NCBI GenBank assembly: GCA_023140635.1 | Contig: JAGLLG010000030.1 | Location: 1-5,532 of the forward strand | Length of the DNA: 5,532 nt | Source of the DNA: Candidatus Pacearchaeota archaeon | Lineage (GTDB): Archaea > Nanobdellota > Nanobdellia > Pacearchaeales > GW2011-AR1 | Reading direction: 5' to 3' | Position numbers and translations under genes: made by a program | Notes under the pieces: model-generated | The model's database searches: none | What the model saw: only the letters and a program-made list of their open reading frames with translations | Told to the model about the DNA's origin: nothing | Shown here: piece by piece, positions 1-5,235 of the stretch | How the letters are laid out: the number at the start of each line of letters is the position of its first letter | How positions within the stretch are numbered: position 1 is the stretch's first letter

Positions 1-471
1 GGATTTATTGATTTTAAGGGTCTTTGTATTAAAGAAGGCGAAAAGATTTGGCAAGTATTTGTAGATATCATTGCAATTAATGACGATGGTAACTTATTGG
101 ATGCTGCAGGACTTGCTTCCATTATTGCACTCGGAAAAGCTAGAATGCCTATATATAATGAGGCTGAAGACAAAGTTGATGGTTACAGCGACAAAGGAAT
201 CCCATTAAACAAAGATGTATTATCTTTTAGTATGACCGTCCATAAAATTGGTAATAAAATTGTCGCAGATGTTAACAAAGAAGAAGAAGCTATTTCTGAT
301 TTCAGGTTGAGTATTGCAGTAGGAGATAATAATGGAGAACCAAGAATTACTGCTATGCAGAAGGGTAAGGCCGGAACTATCAGTGCAGACGATATGCAAA
401 ATATTTTAAAGCTAGTAGAGGATAAATGGTTAGAACTATTTCCTAAGGTAAAGGAATATGTTTTCAAATAA
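1..471 (+). CDS. rrp42: Exosome complex subunit Rrp42, 3' part (5' end outside window)
   Basis: This is the C-terminal 156 residues of an archaeal Rrp42. In this family Rrp42 is the non-catalytic RNase PH-like subunit that alternates with Rrp41 in the hexameric ring of the RNA-degrading exosome. The frame is open from base 1 and ends at TAA 469-471. The visible part starts inside the first RNase PH domain with LCIKEGEKIWQVFVDI, then DDGNLLDAAGLAS and a KARMP motif near residues 46-50. This is the order expected for Rrp42. The second RNase PH domain follows at about residues 74-156 (LSFSMTVHKIGNKIVADV, then ITAMQKGKAGTIS). TTG 97 and later in-frame starts are internal, because homology extends upstream to the window edge. 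The gene overlaps the rpoK start, so the two are probably co-transcribed. Rrp41 would be expected just upstream. The identification is from remembered family motifs. Confidence 0.9.
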   Translation, partial: GFIDFKGLCIKEGEKIWQVFVDIIAINDDGNLLDAAGLASIIALGKARMPIYNEAEDKVDGYSDKGIPLNKDVLSFSMTVHKIGNKIVADVNKEEEAISDFRLSIAVGDNNGEPRITAMQKGKAGTISADDMQNILKLVEDKWLELFPKVKEYVFK

Positions 472-865
472 AATGATGAGTAAAGAATTTTCAAAATACG
501 AGCGAGCACGAATTATCGGAGCGAGGGGTTTACAAATTTCTATGGATGCGCCAATTTTAATAGAGATGAGTAATGATGAATTAGATGGCGTTAATTACGA
601 TCCTTTGATGATTGCAGAGAAGGAACTTAATAGTGGAGTTTTACCAATCTCAGTTAATAGACCAATGCCTAAGAGAAAAGAAGAAGACCTTAAGAAGATC
701 AAAGTCGAGGAAACCAAAATTTCAGATGCACAGAAAGAGCAAATCGAAAAGGAAGAAGAACGAGATATTGCGAGTGGCGGAGAAATGTTAGAACTTGCTA
801 ACTCTGGTGAAGAGTCAAAAAGCGACGAGAGTTTAGAAGATCCGAATCCTGAAGAAAGAGAGTAA
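458..865 (+). CDS. rpoK: DNA-directed RNA polymerase subunit K (Rpb6/omega homologue) with charged C-terminal extension
   Basis: This encodes the small RpoK subunit, the archaeal counterpart of eukaryotic Rpb6 and bacterial omega, which helps assemble and stabilise the large catalytic subunit. The core lies at about residues 12-71. It shows KYERARIIGARGLQISMDAP, then DPLMIAEKEL and GVLPISVNRPMP, in family order. Archaeal RpoK is usually only about 55-95 residues. Here a tail of about 65 residues (71-135), rich in Glu, Lys, Asp and Ser, follows the core; it looks low-complexity and probably disordered. Starts at 458, 473 and 476 are all possible. ATG 458 overlaps rrp42 by 14 bp and has an AAGGT-like purine stretch 8-13 bp upstream. 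ATG 476 would give a more typical short N-terminus and no overlap. The longest form is listed. Tight coupling to rrp42 suggests one operon. The core identity is secure; the start is not. Confidence 0.92.
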   Translation: MFSNKMMSKEFSKYERARIIGARGLQISMDAPILIEMSNDELDGVNYDPLMIAEKELNSGVLPISVNRPMPKRKEEDLKKIKVEETKISDAQKEQIEKEEERDIASGGEMLELANSGEESKSDESLEDPNPEERE

Positions 866-866
866 G

Positions 867-874
867 TTTTATTA
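867..874 (+). promoter_or_regulatory. Weak TATA-like box for the enolase gene
   Basis: TTTTATTA is centred about 26.5 bp before the enolase ATG at 897. That is the spacing expected for an archaeal TATA box serving a leaderless transcript and matches the boxes before 3591 and 4039. The match to TTTATAWA is imperfect and the region is generally T-rich, so read-through from rpoK is equally possible. Confidence 0.35.
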
Positions 875-896
875 ATGTTCTTTTATTTTTACTAAT

Positions 897-2105
897 ATGT
901 TTATTAGAGAGGTGACACCTAGTTTTATTAAGAATTCTCGTGGAGAGAGAACTGTGCAAATAGGGTTGGTAACTTATGAGGGAAAGTTTAAGGCATCAGC
1001 ACCCTCTGGAAAGTCAAAAGGAAAGCATGAAGTCCCATCTTATAATTCTAAAGGGATCGATAGAAGCATGAAGCTTTTGCGAGCTTTTTGTAAACGATTA
1101 GAAAATAGAAATTTTATGATTAGGAAAATAGATGATTTGAAACTTCTTGTAAAATTAGTAAGAAGGTTTGAAGCGAGATACGGGCGACTGGGTGGAAACG
1201 TTACTTATGCACTCGAAAGCGTATTTTTGAAAGCAGCCGCAGCAGACAATAATAAAGAGCTTTGGGAATTTATTAATGACGAGGTAAACAAAGGATCAAA
1301 ACCAAAGATGCCGAGGCCTGTAGGGAATTGTATTGGAGGAGGTTTGCATTCTAAGTTGATTAAAGGTCGACGGCCTGATTTTCAAGAGTTCTTATTTATT
1401 CCAAGAGAAAAAACTTTTTCGAGAGCGGTAACAGTGAACCTAAGAGCGTATGAATATGCCCGAAAATTATTAAGGGCTCAAGGAAAAAACGATGAAAATG
1501 CTTGGAGAACAAATAAAACAAATGAAGAAACACTAGATGTTTTAAAAGCCGTTGCAAAAAAATATAAATTACGAATAGGTTTAGATGTGGCTGCATCAAC
1601 ATTCTATGGCAAAGGTTATTACAACTACAAAAATAAGAATTTAATTCGAGATAAGGTTGACCAAGCAGATTATATTGAGAGGATGATTAAGAAGTATAGA
1701 ATTTTTTATGTCGAAGATGGAATGCAGGAAGAGGATTTTTCAGGGTTCAAAGAAATTTTGAATGCTACGAAAGAAAATAAATTTAAGAGTTTAATCGTTG
1801 GAGATGATTTAACGACTACAAATTTAAGATTAGTGCGAAGAGCTGTGAATGGAGGAGCAATCAATGCGATGATAATTAAACCGAATCAAATTGGCTCAAT
1901 CCTTGAAGTTAAAAATGTTGTTAATTTTTGTAAAAAGAATAAAATTGTTATGATTTTCTCACATCGATCTGGAGAGACCATGGACGACGTTCTTGCAGAT
2001 TATTGTATAGGTTTCGGAGGGCAGTTTTTGAAGACAGGGATTTTTGGTAGGGAGAGATTAATTAAGTTGAAGAGGATTATAGATATTGAGAAGAAATTGA
2101 AATGA
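897..2105 (+). CDS. eno: Enolase (phosphopyruvate hydratase), divergent archaeal form
   Basis: A cytoplasmic enolase, interconverting 2-phosphoglycerate and phosphoenolpyruvate in glycolysis/gluconeogenesis. The 402 residues are slightly shorter than typical enolases (about 420-430). Equivalents of the yeast catalytic and metal residues can be placed by motif: Ser39 as S40 in PSGKSKGKHE, His159 as H151, Glu168 as E164 (FQEF), Glu211 as E200 in NDENAW, and Asp246 as D230 (GLDVAAS). The rest are Glu295 as E273 (VEDGMQEED), Asp320 as D303 (VGDDL), Lys345 as K328 (IIKPNQIG), His373-Arg374-Ser375 as H356-R357-S358 (SHRSGET), and Lys396 as K379 (LKTG). Two mobile loops are altered: SGASTG becomes SGKSKG, and DEGGFAP becomes DENAWRT. 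A position between rpoK and rps2 is conserved for archaeal eno, which argues for the true orthologue. A weak TATA box lies 26 bp upstream. The stop TGA overlaps the next ATG. An enolase-superfamily paralogue with changed activity is the main alternative. Confidence 0.9.
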   Translation: MFIREVTPSFIKNSRGERTVQIGLVTYEGKFKASAPSGKSKGKHEVPSYNSKGIDRSMKLLRAFCKRLENRNFMIRKIDDLKLLVKLVRRFEARYGRLGGNVTYALESVFLKAAAADNNKELWEFINDEVNKGSKPKMPRPVGNCIGGGLHSKLIKGRRPDFQEFLFIPREKTFSRAVTVNLRAYEYARKLLRAQGKNDENAWRTNKTNEETLDVLKAVAKKYKLRIGLDVAASTFYGKGYYNYKNKNLIRDKVDQADYIERMIKKYRIFYVEDGMQEEDFSGFKEILNATKENKFKSLIVGDDLTTTNLRLVRRAVNGGAINAMIIKPNQIGSILEVKNVVNFCKKNKIVMIFSHRSGETMDDVLADYCIGFGGQFLKTGIFGRERLIKLKRIIDIEKKLK

Positions 2106-2569
2106 AAATAAGAAAAGCAACCAAAAAAGATTTGAAAGCGTATAAAATTATGAGGGCGGCAAGCATGGAATATTTTTCTAAGATTTCTGGAGAGAAAATA
2201 AGATCATCATTAGATAAAGGAATCAAAGAAGAATTTGAAATGTATTTATCTAGACGAGATAAAAATTTGTTAATCTTTGAAGTTAGGAGAGAGATTGCAG
2301 GATATATGGGTTATATGATTAAGAAAACCAAATATAAGAATTTTGCGTATCTCGAAGACGTTTTTATTAAAAAAAAGTTTAGAGGACAAGGGTATGGTAA
2401 TAAATTAGTTAAATATTTTATGAAAATTGCAAAAGAAAAAGGTATTGAGAAAATGGGGCTAGGAACAAGAGTAGAAAATAAAAATGCAATAAAACTCTAC
2501 AAAAAATTAGGATTTAAGGTGATTGGATATAATTTTGGGAAAAGAATTGCCTCGAATAAGGTCAGATAA
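2102..2569 (+). CDS. GNAT family N-acetyltransferase (RimI-like)
   Basis: A single-domain GNAT acetyltransferase of 155 residues, expected to transfer an acetyl group from acetyl-CoA to an amine. The acetyl-CoA pyrophosphate-binding motif A is clear as FRGQGYG (residues 93-99), at the start of the helix after beta-strand 4 (YLEDVFI, 83-89). The C-terminal motif B region, EN KNAIKLYKKLGF (125-138), is typical of RimI and related protein N-acetyltransferases. The substrate cannot be told from sequence. The ATG at 2102 overlaps the enolase stop as ATGA, indicating translational coupling and a shared mRNA. Its place between eno and rps2 is not part of the usual archaeal gene order. That may hint at modification of a neighbouring translation protein, but this is only inference. 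The protein is very Lys-rich and basic, in keeping with the AT-rich genome. Confidence 0.85.
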   Translation: MKIRKATKKDLKAYKIMRAASMEYFSKISGEKIRSSLDKGIKEEFEMYLSRRDKNLLIFEVRREIAGYMGYMIKKTKYKNFAYLEDVFIKKKFRGQGYGNKLVKYFMKIAKEKGIEKMGLGTRVENKNAIKLYKKLGFKVIGYNFGKRIASNKVR

Positions 2570-2583
2570 TTTTAACCACCAAC

Positions 2584-2591
2584 TTTATAAA
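2584..2591 (+). promoter_or_regulatory. Strong archaeal TATA box of the rps2 transcript
   Basis: TTTATAAA lies in the context AACTTTATAAACC (2581-2593). The same 13 bases occur before the rRNA region at 5030-5042. Archaeal spacing of about 26 bp from the TATA centre predicts transcription from about 2614, leaving a leader of roughly 68 nt before the S2 start. The box separates rps2 from the upstream eno-GNAT unit. Confidence 0.8.
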
Positions 2592-2613
2592 CCAATAATT
2601 CTCCCAAGTTATA

Positions 2614-2681
2614 CATATCAGGTGCGGGACTCGGAAACGAGTAGTAGCATTCACCCCTGAACGGAATTATAATTCATTAAA
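2614..2681 (+). promoter_or_regulatory. Structured 5' leader of rps2, possible autoregulatory element
   Basis: The predicted leader can fold into one branched or extended hairpin. An outer stem TCAGG (2618-2622) pairs with CCTGA (2656-2660). A short inner TGC/GCA pairing follows, then an internal loop GGG/AGTA. The apical stem is ACTCG/CGAGT (2629-2633 and 2638-2642), capped by a GAAA (GNRA-type) tetraloop. GGTG with CACC is an alternative lower pairing. Other promoters in this window give essentially leaderless mRNAs, so a folded leader here stands out. Ribosomal protein mRNAs in many organisms carry leaders bound by their own product; whether S2 binds this one is inference. I do not recognise it as a known riboswitch class. 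Confidence 0.5.
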
Positions 2682-3524
2682 ATGGTAAACGAAAAAGAAA
2701 AAACTATCACAACTACAAAAGTAGAAAAGACTACAGATGATAGTCCAAAAAAAGAAGATCAAACTATCTTAACCCCTCTTGAAGACTACATTAAAACAGC
2801 ATCATATTTAGGGATGAAAGTAATTACCCCCACAATGAGAAAGTACGTTTATCGAAGACGACTTGACGGCCTCGCGATTTTGAACACACTTTTAGTAGAC
2901 AAGAAATTAGCAGAAGGTATAGATTTTATCAAACAATTTAAACCAAACGAATGGACCTTAGTTTGTAAAAGAGAAGCAGGATGGAGGGCAGCTAAAATGT
3001 TTCATGAGTTAACAGGGGTTAGAACTTTTACTAAAAAATATCCTTCAGGAATCTTGACAAATACAAGATTAGATAATTTTATCGAGACTAAAATGATTTT
3101 GATTTGCGATCCATGGTTAGATAAGAATGCCCTTGCCGACGCTAAAAATGTAAGAGTTCCAGTTATTGGAATTTGTGATACGAACAATCATACAGCAGAT
3201 ATAGATGTTATAATGATCGGAAATAATAAATCTAATAAATCTCTTGGATTATTTTTCTGGTTGATGGCAAGGGAATATATGAAGGCACATAAGATTGACA
3301 AGCCATTACCTAGCCTTGAAGATTTCGTTGGTGAAGCACTTGTCTTAGAAGAGCCACGAAAGAAGAAGTTAGCAAGAGAGAAGAAAGAGCAAGAGTTGAA
3401 ATCAGGCGAGGGTGCGATTGAAGAAAAGATGAAGGCTTTAGCAGAGAAAGCTGACGAAGAATCTAGAGAATCCGTTGAAGATGAGAGTATCAGTGTAGGT
3501 GAGAAAGTAAAAGAAGGAGTTTAA
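2682..3524 (+). CDS. rps2: Small ribosomal subunit protein S2 (uS2), with N- and C-terminal extensions
   Basis: Encodes uS2 (eukaryotic SA), a late-assembling protein of the small ribosomal subunit. The core spans about residues 33-203. Recognisable blocks are MRKYVYRRRLDGLAILNTLL (52-71), WTLVCKREAGWRAAKMFHELTG (91-112, archaeal VxxRExGxxxxxxFxxLTG pattern), and PSGILTN (121-127). Further along are CDPWLDKNALADA, the VPVIGICDTNN segment (159-169) and NNKSNKSLGLFFWLMARE (181-198). The usual N-terminal VHIGT-like block is degenerate here (SYLGMK, 41-46). The protein is 280 residues against roughly 200-230 in many archaea. The excess is a 30-residue Thr/Lys/Glu-rich N-terminal extension and a C-terminal Glu/Lys tail of about 60 residues. 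No Shine-Dalgarno sequence is evident. ATG 2682 is the first start after the folded leader. rps2 following rpoK and eno is conserved archaeal gene order. Confidence 0.95.
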   Translation: MVNEKEKTITTTKVEKTTDDSPKKEDQTILTPLEDYIKTASYLGMKVITPTMRKYVYRRRLDGLAILNTLLVDKKLAEGIDFIKQFKPNEWTLVCKREAGWRAAKMFHELTGVRTFTKKYPSGILTNTRLDNFIETKMILICDPWLDKNALADAKNVRVPVIGICDTNNHTADIDVIMIGNNKSNKSLGLFFWLMAREYMKAHKIDKPLPSLEDFVGEALVLEEPRKKKLAREKKEQELKSGEGAIEEKMKALAEKADEESRESVEDESISVGEKVKEGV

Positions 3525-3561
3525 TTTAGATTGTTATATTTAATCTTGAGATGAAGATAAA

Positions 3562-3569
3562 TTTATATA
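3562..3569 (+). promoter_or_regulatory. TATA box for the Cys-patterned membrane protein gene
   Basis: TTTATATA is centred about 25.5 bp before ATG 3591 and preceded by the purine-rich stretch GAAGATAA, a plausible BRE. The geometry predicts transcription starting at the ATG itself, so the mRNA should be leaderless. This supports the chosen start. Confidence 0.65.
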
Positions 3570-3590
3570 CTATTTTATATATCTATTCAT

Positions 3591-3995
3591 ATGGTGTCGA
3601 GGAAAGTTTCTAATTATAGTTCTATTAAACAAACTATTAAGAAAAATATGATTTGGATTTTAGGAATTATTTTGATCTTTGTTTTAGCAGGATTTTTTCC
3701 AATTAATTATTCTAACAATACATCCCAAAATATTAAAACATTACTAGAGGAAATAGAAGATTGTCCAAAAACACATCAATATAAGCCCACTGGTTTTTGG
3801 TATAGACTTCCTACCTGTATTACCCCTATTGCAGTAAAATACAAAAATTCCAGTATCTGTGACTATGTAGGATATAGGGATGCAGGAGAACGCTGTCTTG
3901 CAGAGGTAACTATTGCTATTGGTAATATAACTGAATGCGGAAAATTCAGGAATTATGGATCTTACTGCAAGGAACAAATACTAAAAATCAATTGA
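3591..3995 (+). CDS. Membrane-anchored small protein with periodic cysteines, unknown function
   Basis: I do not recognise a named family. The 134 residues begin with a basic cytoplasmic stretch (KQTIKKN), then one hydrophobic segment at about residues 20-39 (IWILGIILIFVLAGFF). This looks like an uncleaved signal anchor, leaving about 95 residues outside. The exterior part has six cysteines at 58, 76, 90, 102, 116 and 126. From 76 the spacing is C-x13-C-x11-C-x13-C-x9-C, and residues resemble each other between units (CITPIAVKYKNSSIC and CLAEVTIAIGNITEC). This suggests a short helical repeat held by disulphides. N-x-S/T sequons occur at N42, N43, N86 and N112. Similar cysteine-spaced surface proteins are, as far as I recall, common in DPANN genomes. 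The start is supported by a TATA box at leaderless spacing. The gene lies between rps2 and a second envelope gene. Confidence 0.75.
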   Translation: MVSRKVSNYSSIKQTIKKNMIWILGIILIFVLAGFFPINYSNNTSQNIKTLLEEIEDCPKTHQYKPTGFWYRLPTCITPIAVKYKNSSICDYVGYRDAGERCLAEVTIAIGNITECGKFRNYGSYCKEQILKIN

Positions 3996-4006
3996 TAACT
4001 GAAAGA

Positions 4007-4014
4007 TTTATAAA
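4007..4014 (+). promoter_or_regulatory. TATA box for the DUF4349 gene; decides its start codon
   Basis: TTTATAAA is centred about 28 bp before ATG 4039. A start at TTG 4021 would begin only 7 bp after the box, before any possible transcription start. The box therefore supports ATG 4039 and a leaderless mRNA. Having its own promoter also separates this gene from the one upstream, only 43 bp away. Confidence 0.7.
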
Positions 4015-4038
4015 TTTAATTTGTTCACCAATATTAAG

Positions 4039-4926
4039 ATGGGGATAAAAAAACAGTTTTCGATACTCAAAGAGAACTGGCTTCTAATCATTTTAGCAAT
4101 CGTTCTATTCGTATTCCTGTCCGGAGGAAGCGGATTCCTAAACAACATCGCAACCCAAAGCGGATTCGATAACACTTGGTCTCGAGGAGCAATGGAAAGT
4201 ATGGCTTTTACTGATTCCGCAAAAGGGGGCTATTATCCTGGATTCGCGAATTCAGATTTTGCACCAGAAACCGAAGAAAGAAAAATAATTAAGACTGCAA
4301 GTTTATCTACAGAAATCGGGAGAGGGTCATTTAAGGAAGCAGAAGATAAACTGAAAAATATTATAACTTTATCCGATGCATATTTATTGAATGAACAAGT
4401 AAGCAAGCAAGGAGATGAAAGGAAATCTTATTACTATGGCTATTATCAACTCAAAGTAGATGTAGAGAAATATGATTCCGCAATTTCTCAACTAAAAGAA
4501 ATTGGGATTATACAATCTTTCAATGAAAACACAAATGATGTTACGGGGAGATATACTAATCTAGCAATAGAAATTGAAGTAGAAAAGCAGAGACTATTGA
4601 AGTATGAACAAATATATGCTAACGCAGAAAGTGTAAGCGATCAAATTGATTTGAGCGACCGAATCTTCAACCAAGAAAGAACTATCAAATACCTCGAAGA
4701 CTCTCTAAAAAACATCGACCAGCGAGTAGACTATTCAAGTATTTATTTTACGATGAACGAAGAGCGCTCGGAGTATTATGATGTTATTTTCATTAAGTTA
4801 TCCACCCTAATAAAAAATCTCGTTGGAAGTTTTAACACATTGATCCAACTTGTCTTTGTTTTGATTCCATGGGCACTTGCTTTATTACTTATCATATTTG
4901 GATGGAAGCATTTTAAGAAGAAATAA
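4039..4926 (+). CDS. DUF4349 domain membrane protein
   Basis: A 295-residue envelope protein of the DUF4349 family, for which I know no established biochemical role. A hydrophobic segment at about residues 14-36 (NWLLIILAIVLFVFL) acts as signal or anchor. A Gly/Ser/Phe-rich linker follows to about residue 78. The DUF4349 region runs from about 80 to 288. It opens with RKIIKTASLSTEIGRGSF, passes the YYGYYQLKVDVEKYDSAISQL block and GIIQSFNENTNDVTGRYTNL, then a predicted coiled coil (about 172-228, TNLAIEIEVEKQRLLKYEQI onwards). It ends with VDYSSIYFTMNE before a second membrane segment (about 266-288) and a basic KHFKKK end. The layout is that of a periplasmic or extracellular hairpin anchored at both ends. 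The in-frame TTG 4021 would add six residues but conflicts with the TATA box. A T-tract and inverted repeat follow the stop. Confidence 0.88.
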   Translation: MGIKKQFSILKENWLLIILAIVLFVFLSGGSGFLNNIATQSGFDNTWSRGAMESMAFTDSAKGGYYPGFANSDFAPETEERKIIKTASLSTEIGRGSFKEAEDKLKNIITLSDAYLLNEQVSKQGDERKSYYYGYYQLKVDVEKYDSAISQLKEIGIIQSFNENTNDVTGRYTNLAIEIEVEKQRLLKYEQIYANAESVSDQIDLSDRIFNQERTIKYLEDSLKNIDQRVDYSSIYFTMNEERSEYYDVIFIKLSTLIKNLVGSFNTLIQLVFVLIPWALALLLIIFGWKHFKKK

Positions 4927-4930
4927 CACC

Positions 4931-4940
4931 GTCTTTTTCT
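4931..4940 (+). terminator. T-tract after the DUF4349 gene, likely archaeal-type terminator
   Basis: GTCTTTTTCT starts 4 bp after the stop codon. Archaeal RNA polymerase terminates at such non-template T-runs without needing a hairpin. A second T-run at 5008-5012 could serve as backup before the rRNA promoter. Confidence 0.45.
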
Positions 4941-4943
4941 AAA

Positions 4944-4990
4944 TTAGTTAAAATAAAATAATTTTATCTATCCGTCGATAAAATAACTAA
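4944..4990. repeat. Interrupted inverted repeat downstream of the DUF4349 gene
   Basis: The right arm GATAAAATAACTAA (4977-4990) is fully complementary to TTAGTT (4944-4949) plus ATTTTATC (4961-4968). The left arm is split by 11 A/T bases (4950-4960). The 8-bp inner stem has an 8-nt loop at 4969-4976. It may be a 3' mRNA structure, a terminator element, or a protein-binding site upstream of the rRNA promoter. Confidence 0.5.
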
Positions 4991-5032
4991 GAATCACTCC
5001 AATAAAATTTTTCTCCTCGAAAAGCAGAAAAC

Positions 5033-5040
5033 TTTATAAA
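5033..5040 (+). promoter_or_regulatory. Strong TATA box, probable rRNA promoter
   Basis: TTTATAAA lies in AACTTTATAAACC (5030-5042), identical to the rps2 promoter core, with an A/G-rich BRE-like stretch (CGAAAAGCAGAAAA) upstream. Archaeal spacing predicts transcription from about 5062-5064. It is the best promoter upstream of the 16S gene in this window, implying a leader of about 360 nt. It could instead drive a small RNA or the ORF at 5067. Confidence 0.7.
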
Positions 5041-5066
5041 CCGATTTTTGCCAGTATTACCGTAAA

Positions 5067-5150
5067 ATGAAAACTTTGGAGATAATATCCAAAGCTTCAA
5101 TTAATAATTTTGAGGCTAGAATGAGCACCCGACCACTGAGTCGAGTGTGA
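5067..5150 (+). CDS. Possible 27-codon small ORF / leader peptide
   Basis: ATG 5067 opens a 27-codon frame ending at TGA 5148-5150 (peptide begins MKTLEIISKASINNF and ends TRPLSRV). It lies about 30 bp after the centre of the TTTATAAA box, close to the spacing of the leaderless genes in this window. Against it, the frame is short, overlaps two hairpins that look like RNA structure, and lies in the probable rRNA leader. No family is recognised. It is listed as a candidate only. Confidence 0.2.
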   Translation: MKTLEIISKASINNFEARMSTRPLSRV

Positions 5151-5208
5151 TGATGATCAATTCTAGTTATGTCTTAAAGCAATGGAGCGATCTTTCTAAA
5201 TAATTATT

Positions 5209-5235
5209 GTTCAACTTTGTGAAATTAAGTTGAAC
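5209..5235 (+). repeat. Perfect 9-bp inverted repeat in rRNA leader
   Basis: GTTCAACTT pairs perfectly with AAGTTGAAC around a 9-nt loop (5218-5226). A second, tighter inverted repeat, ACATCA-GTGC-TGATGT (5239-5254), follows within 4 nt. The two together could stack as a processing or protein-binding element in the precursor RNA. Confidence 0.6.

Noticed and set aside
183..509. 108-codon minus-strand frame
   Set aside because: It is antisense to rrp42 and the rpoK start, whose protein motifs are clear, and the translation looks like reverse-complement shadow.
1396..1602. 68-codon minus-strand frame
   Set aside because: It lies wholly within the enolase gene and has no recognisable features.
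2614..2665. Known riboswitch (TPP, fluoride, guanidine) in the rps2 leader
   Set aside because: The conserved words of these classes were not found, and the downstream gene does not fit.
3002..3187. 61-codon minus-strand frame
   Set aside because: It is a shadow inside the S2 coding region.
3744..3977. 77-codon minus-strand frame with Cys residues
   Set aside because: It is antisense to the membrane-anchored protein gene, which has a TATA box at correct spacing; no promoter-like signal supports the minus strand.
4021..4023. TTG start for the DUF4349 protein
   Set aside because: It lies only 7 bp after the TATA box; ATG 4039 fits leaderless transcription.
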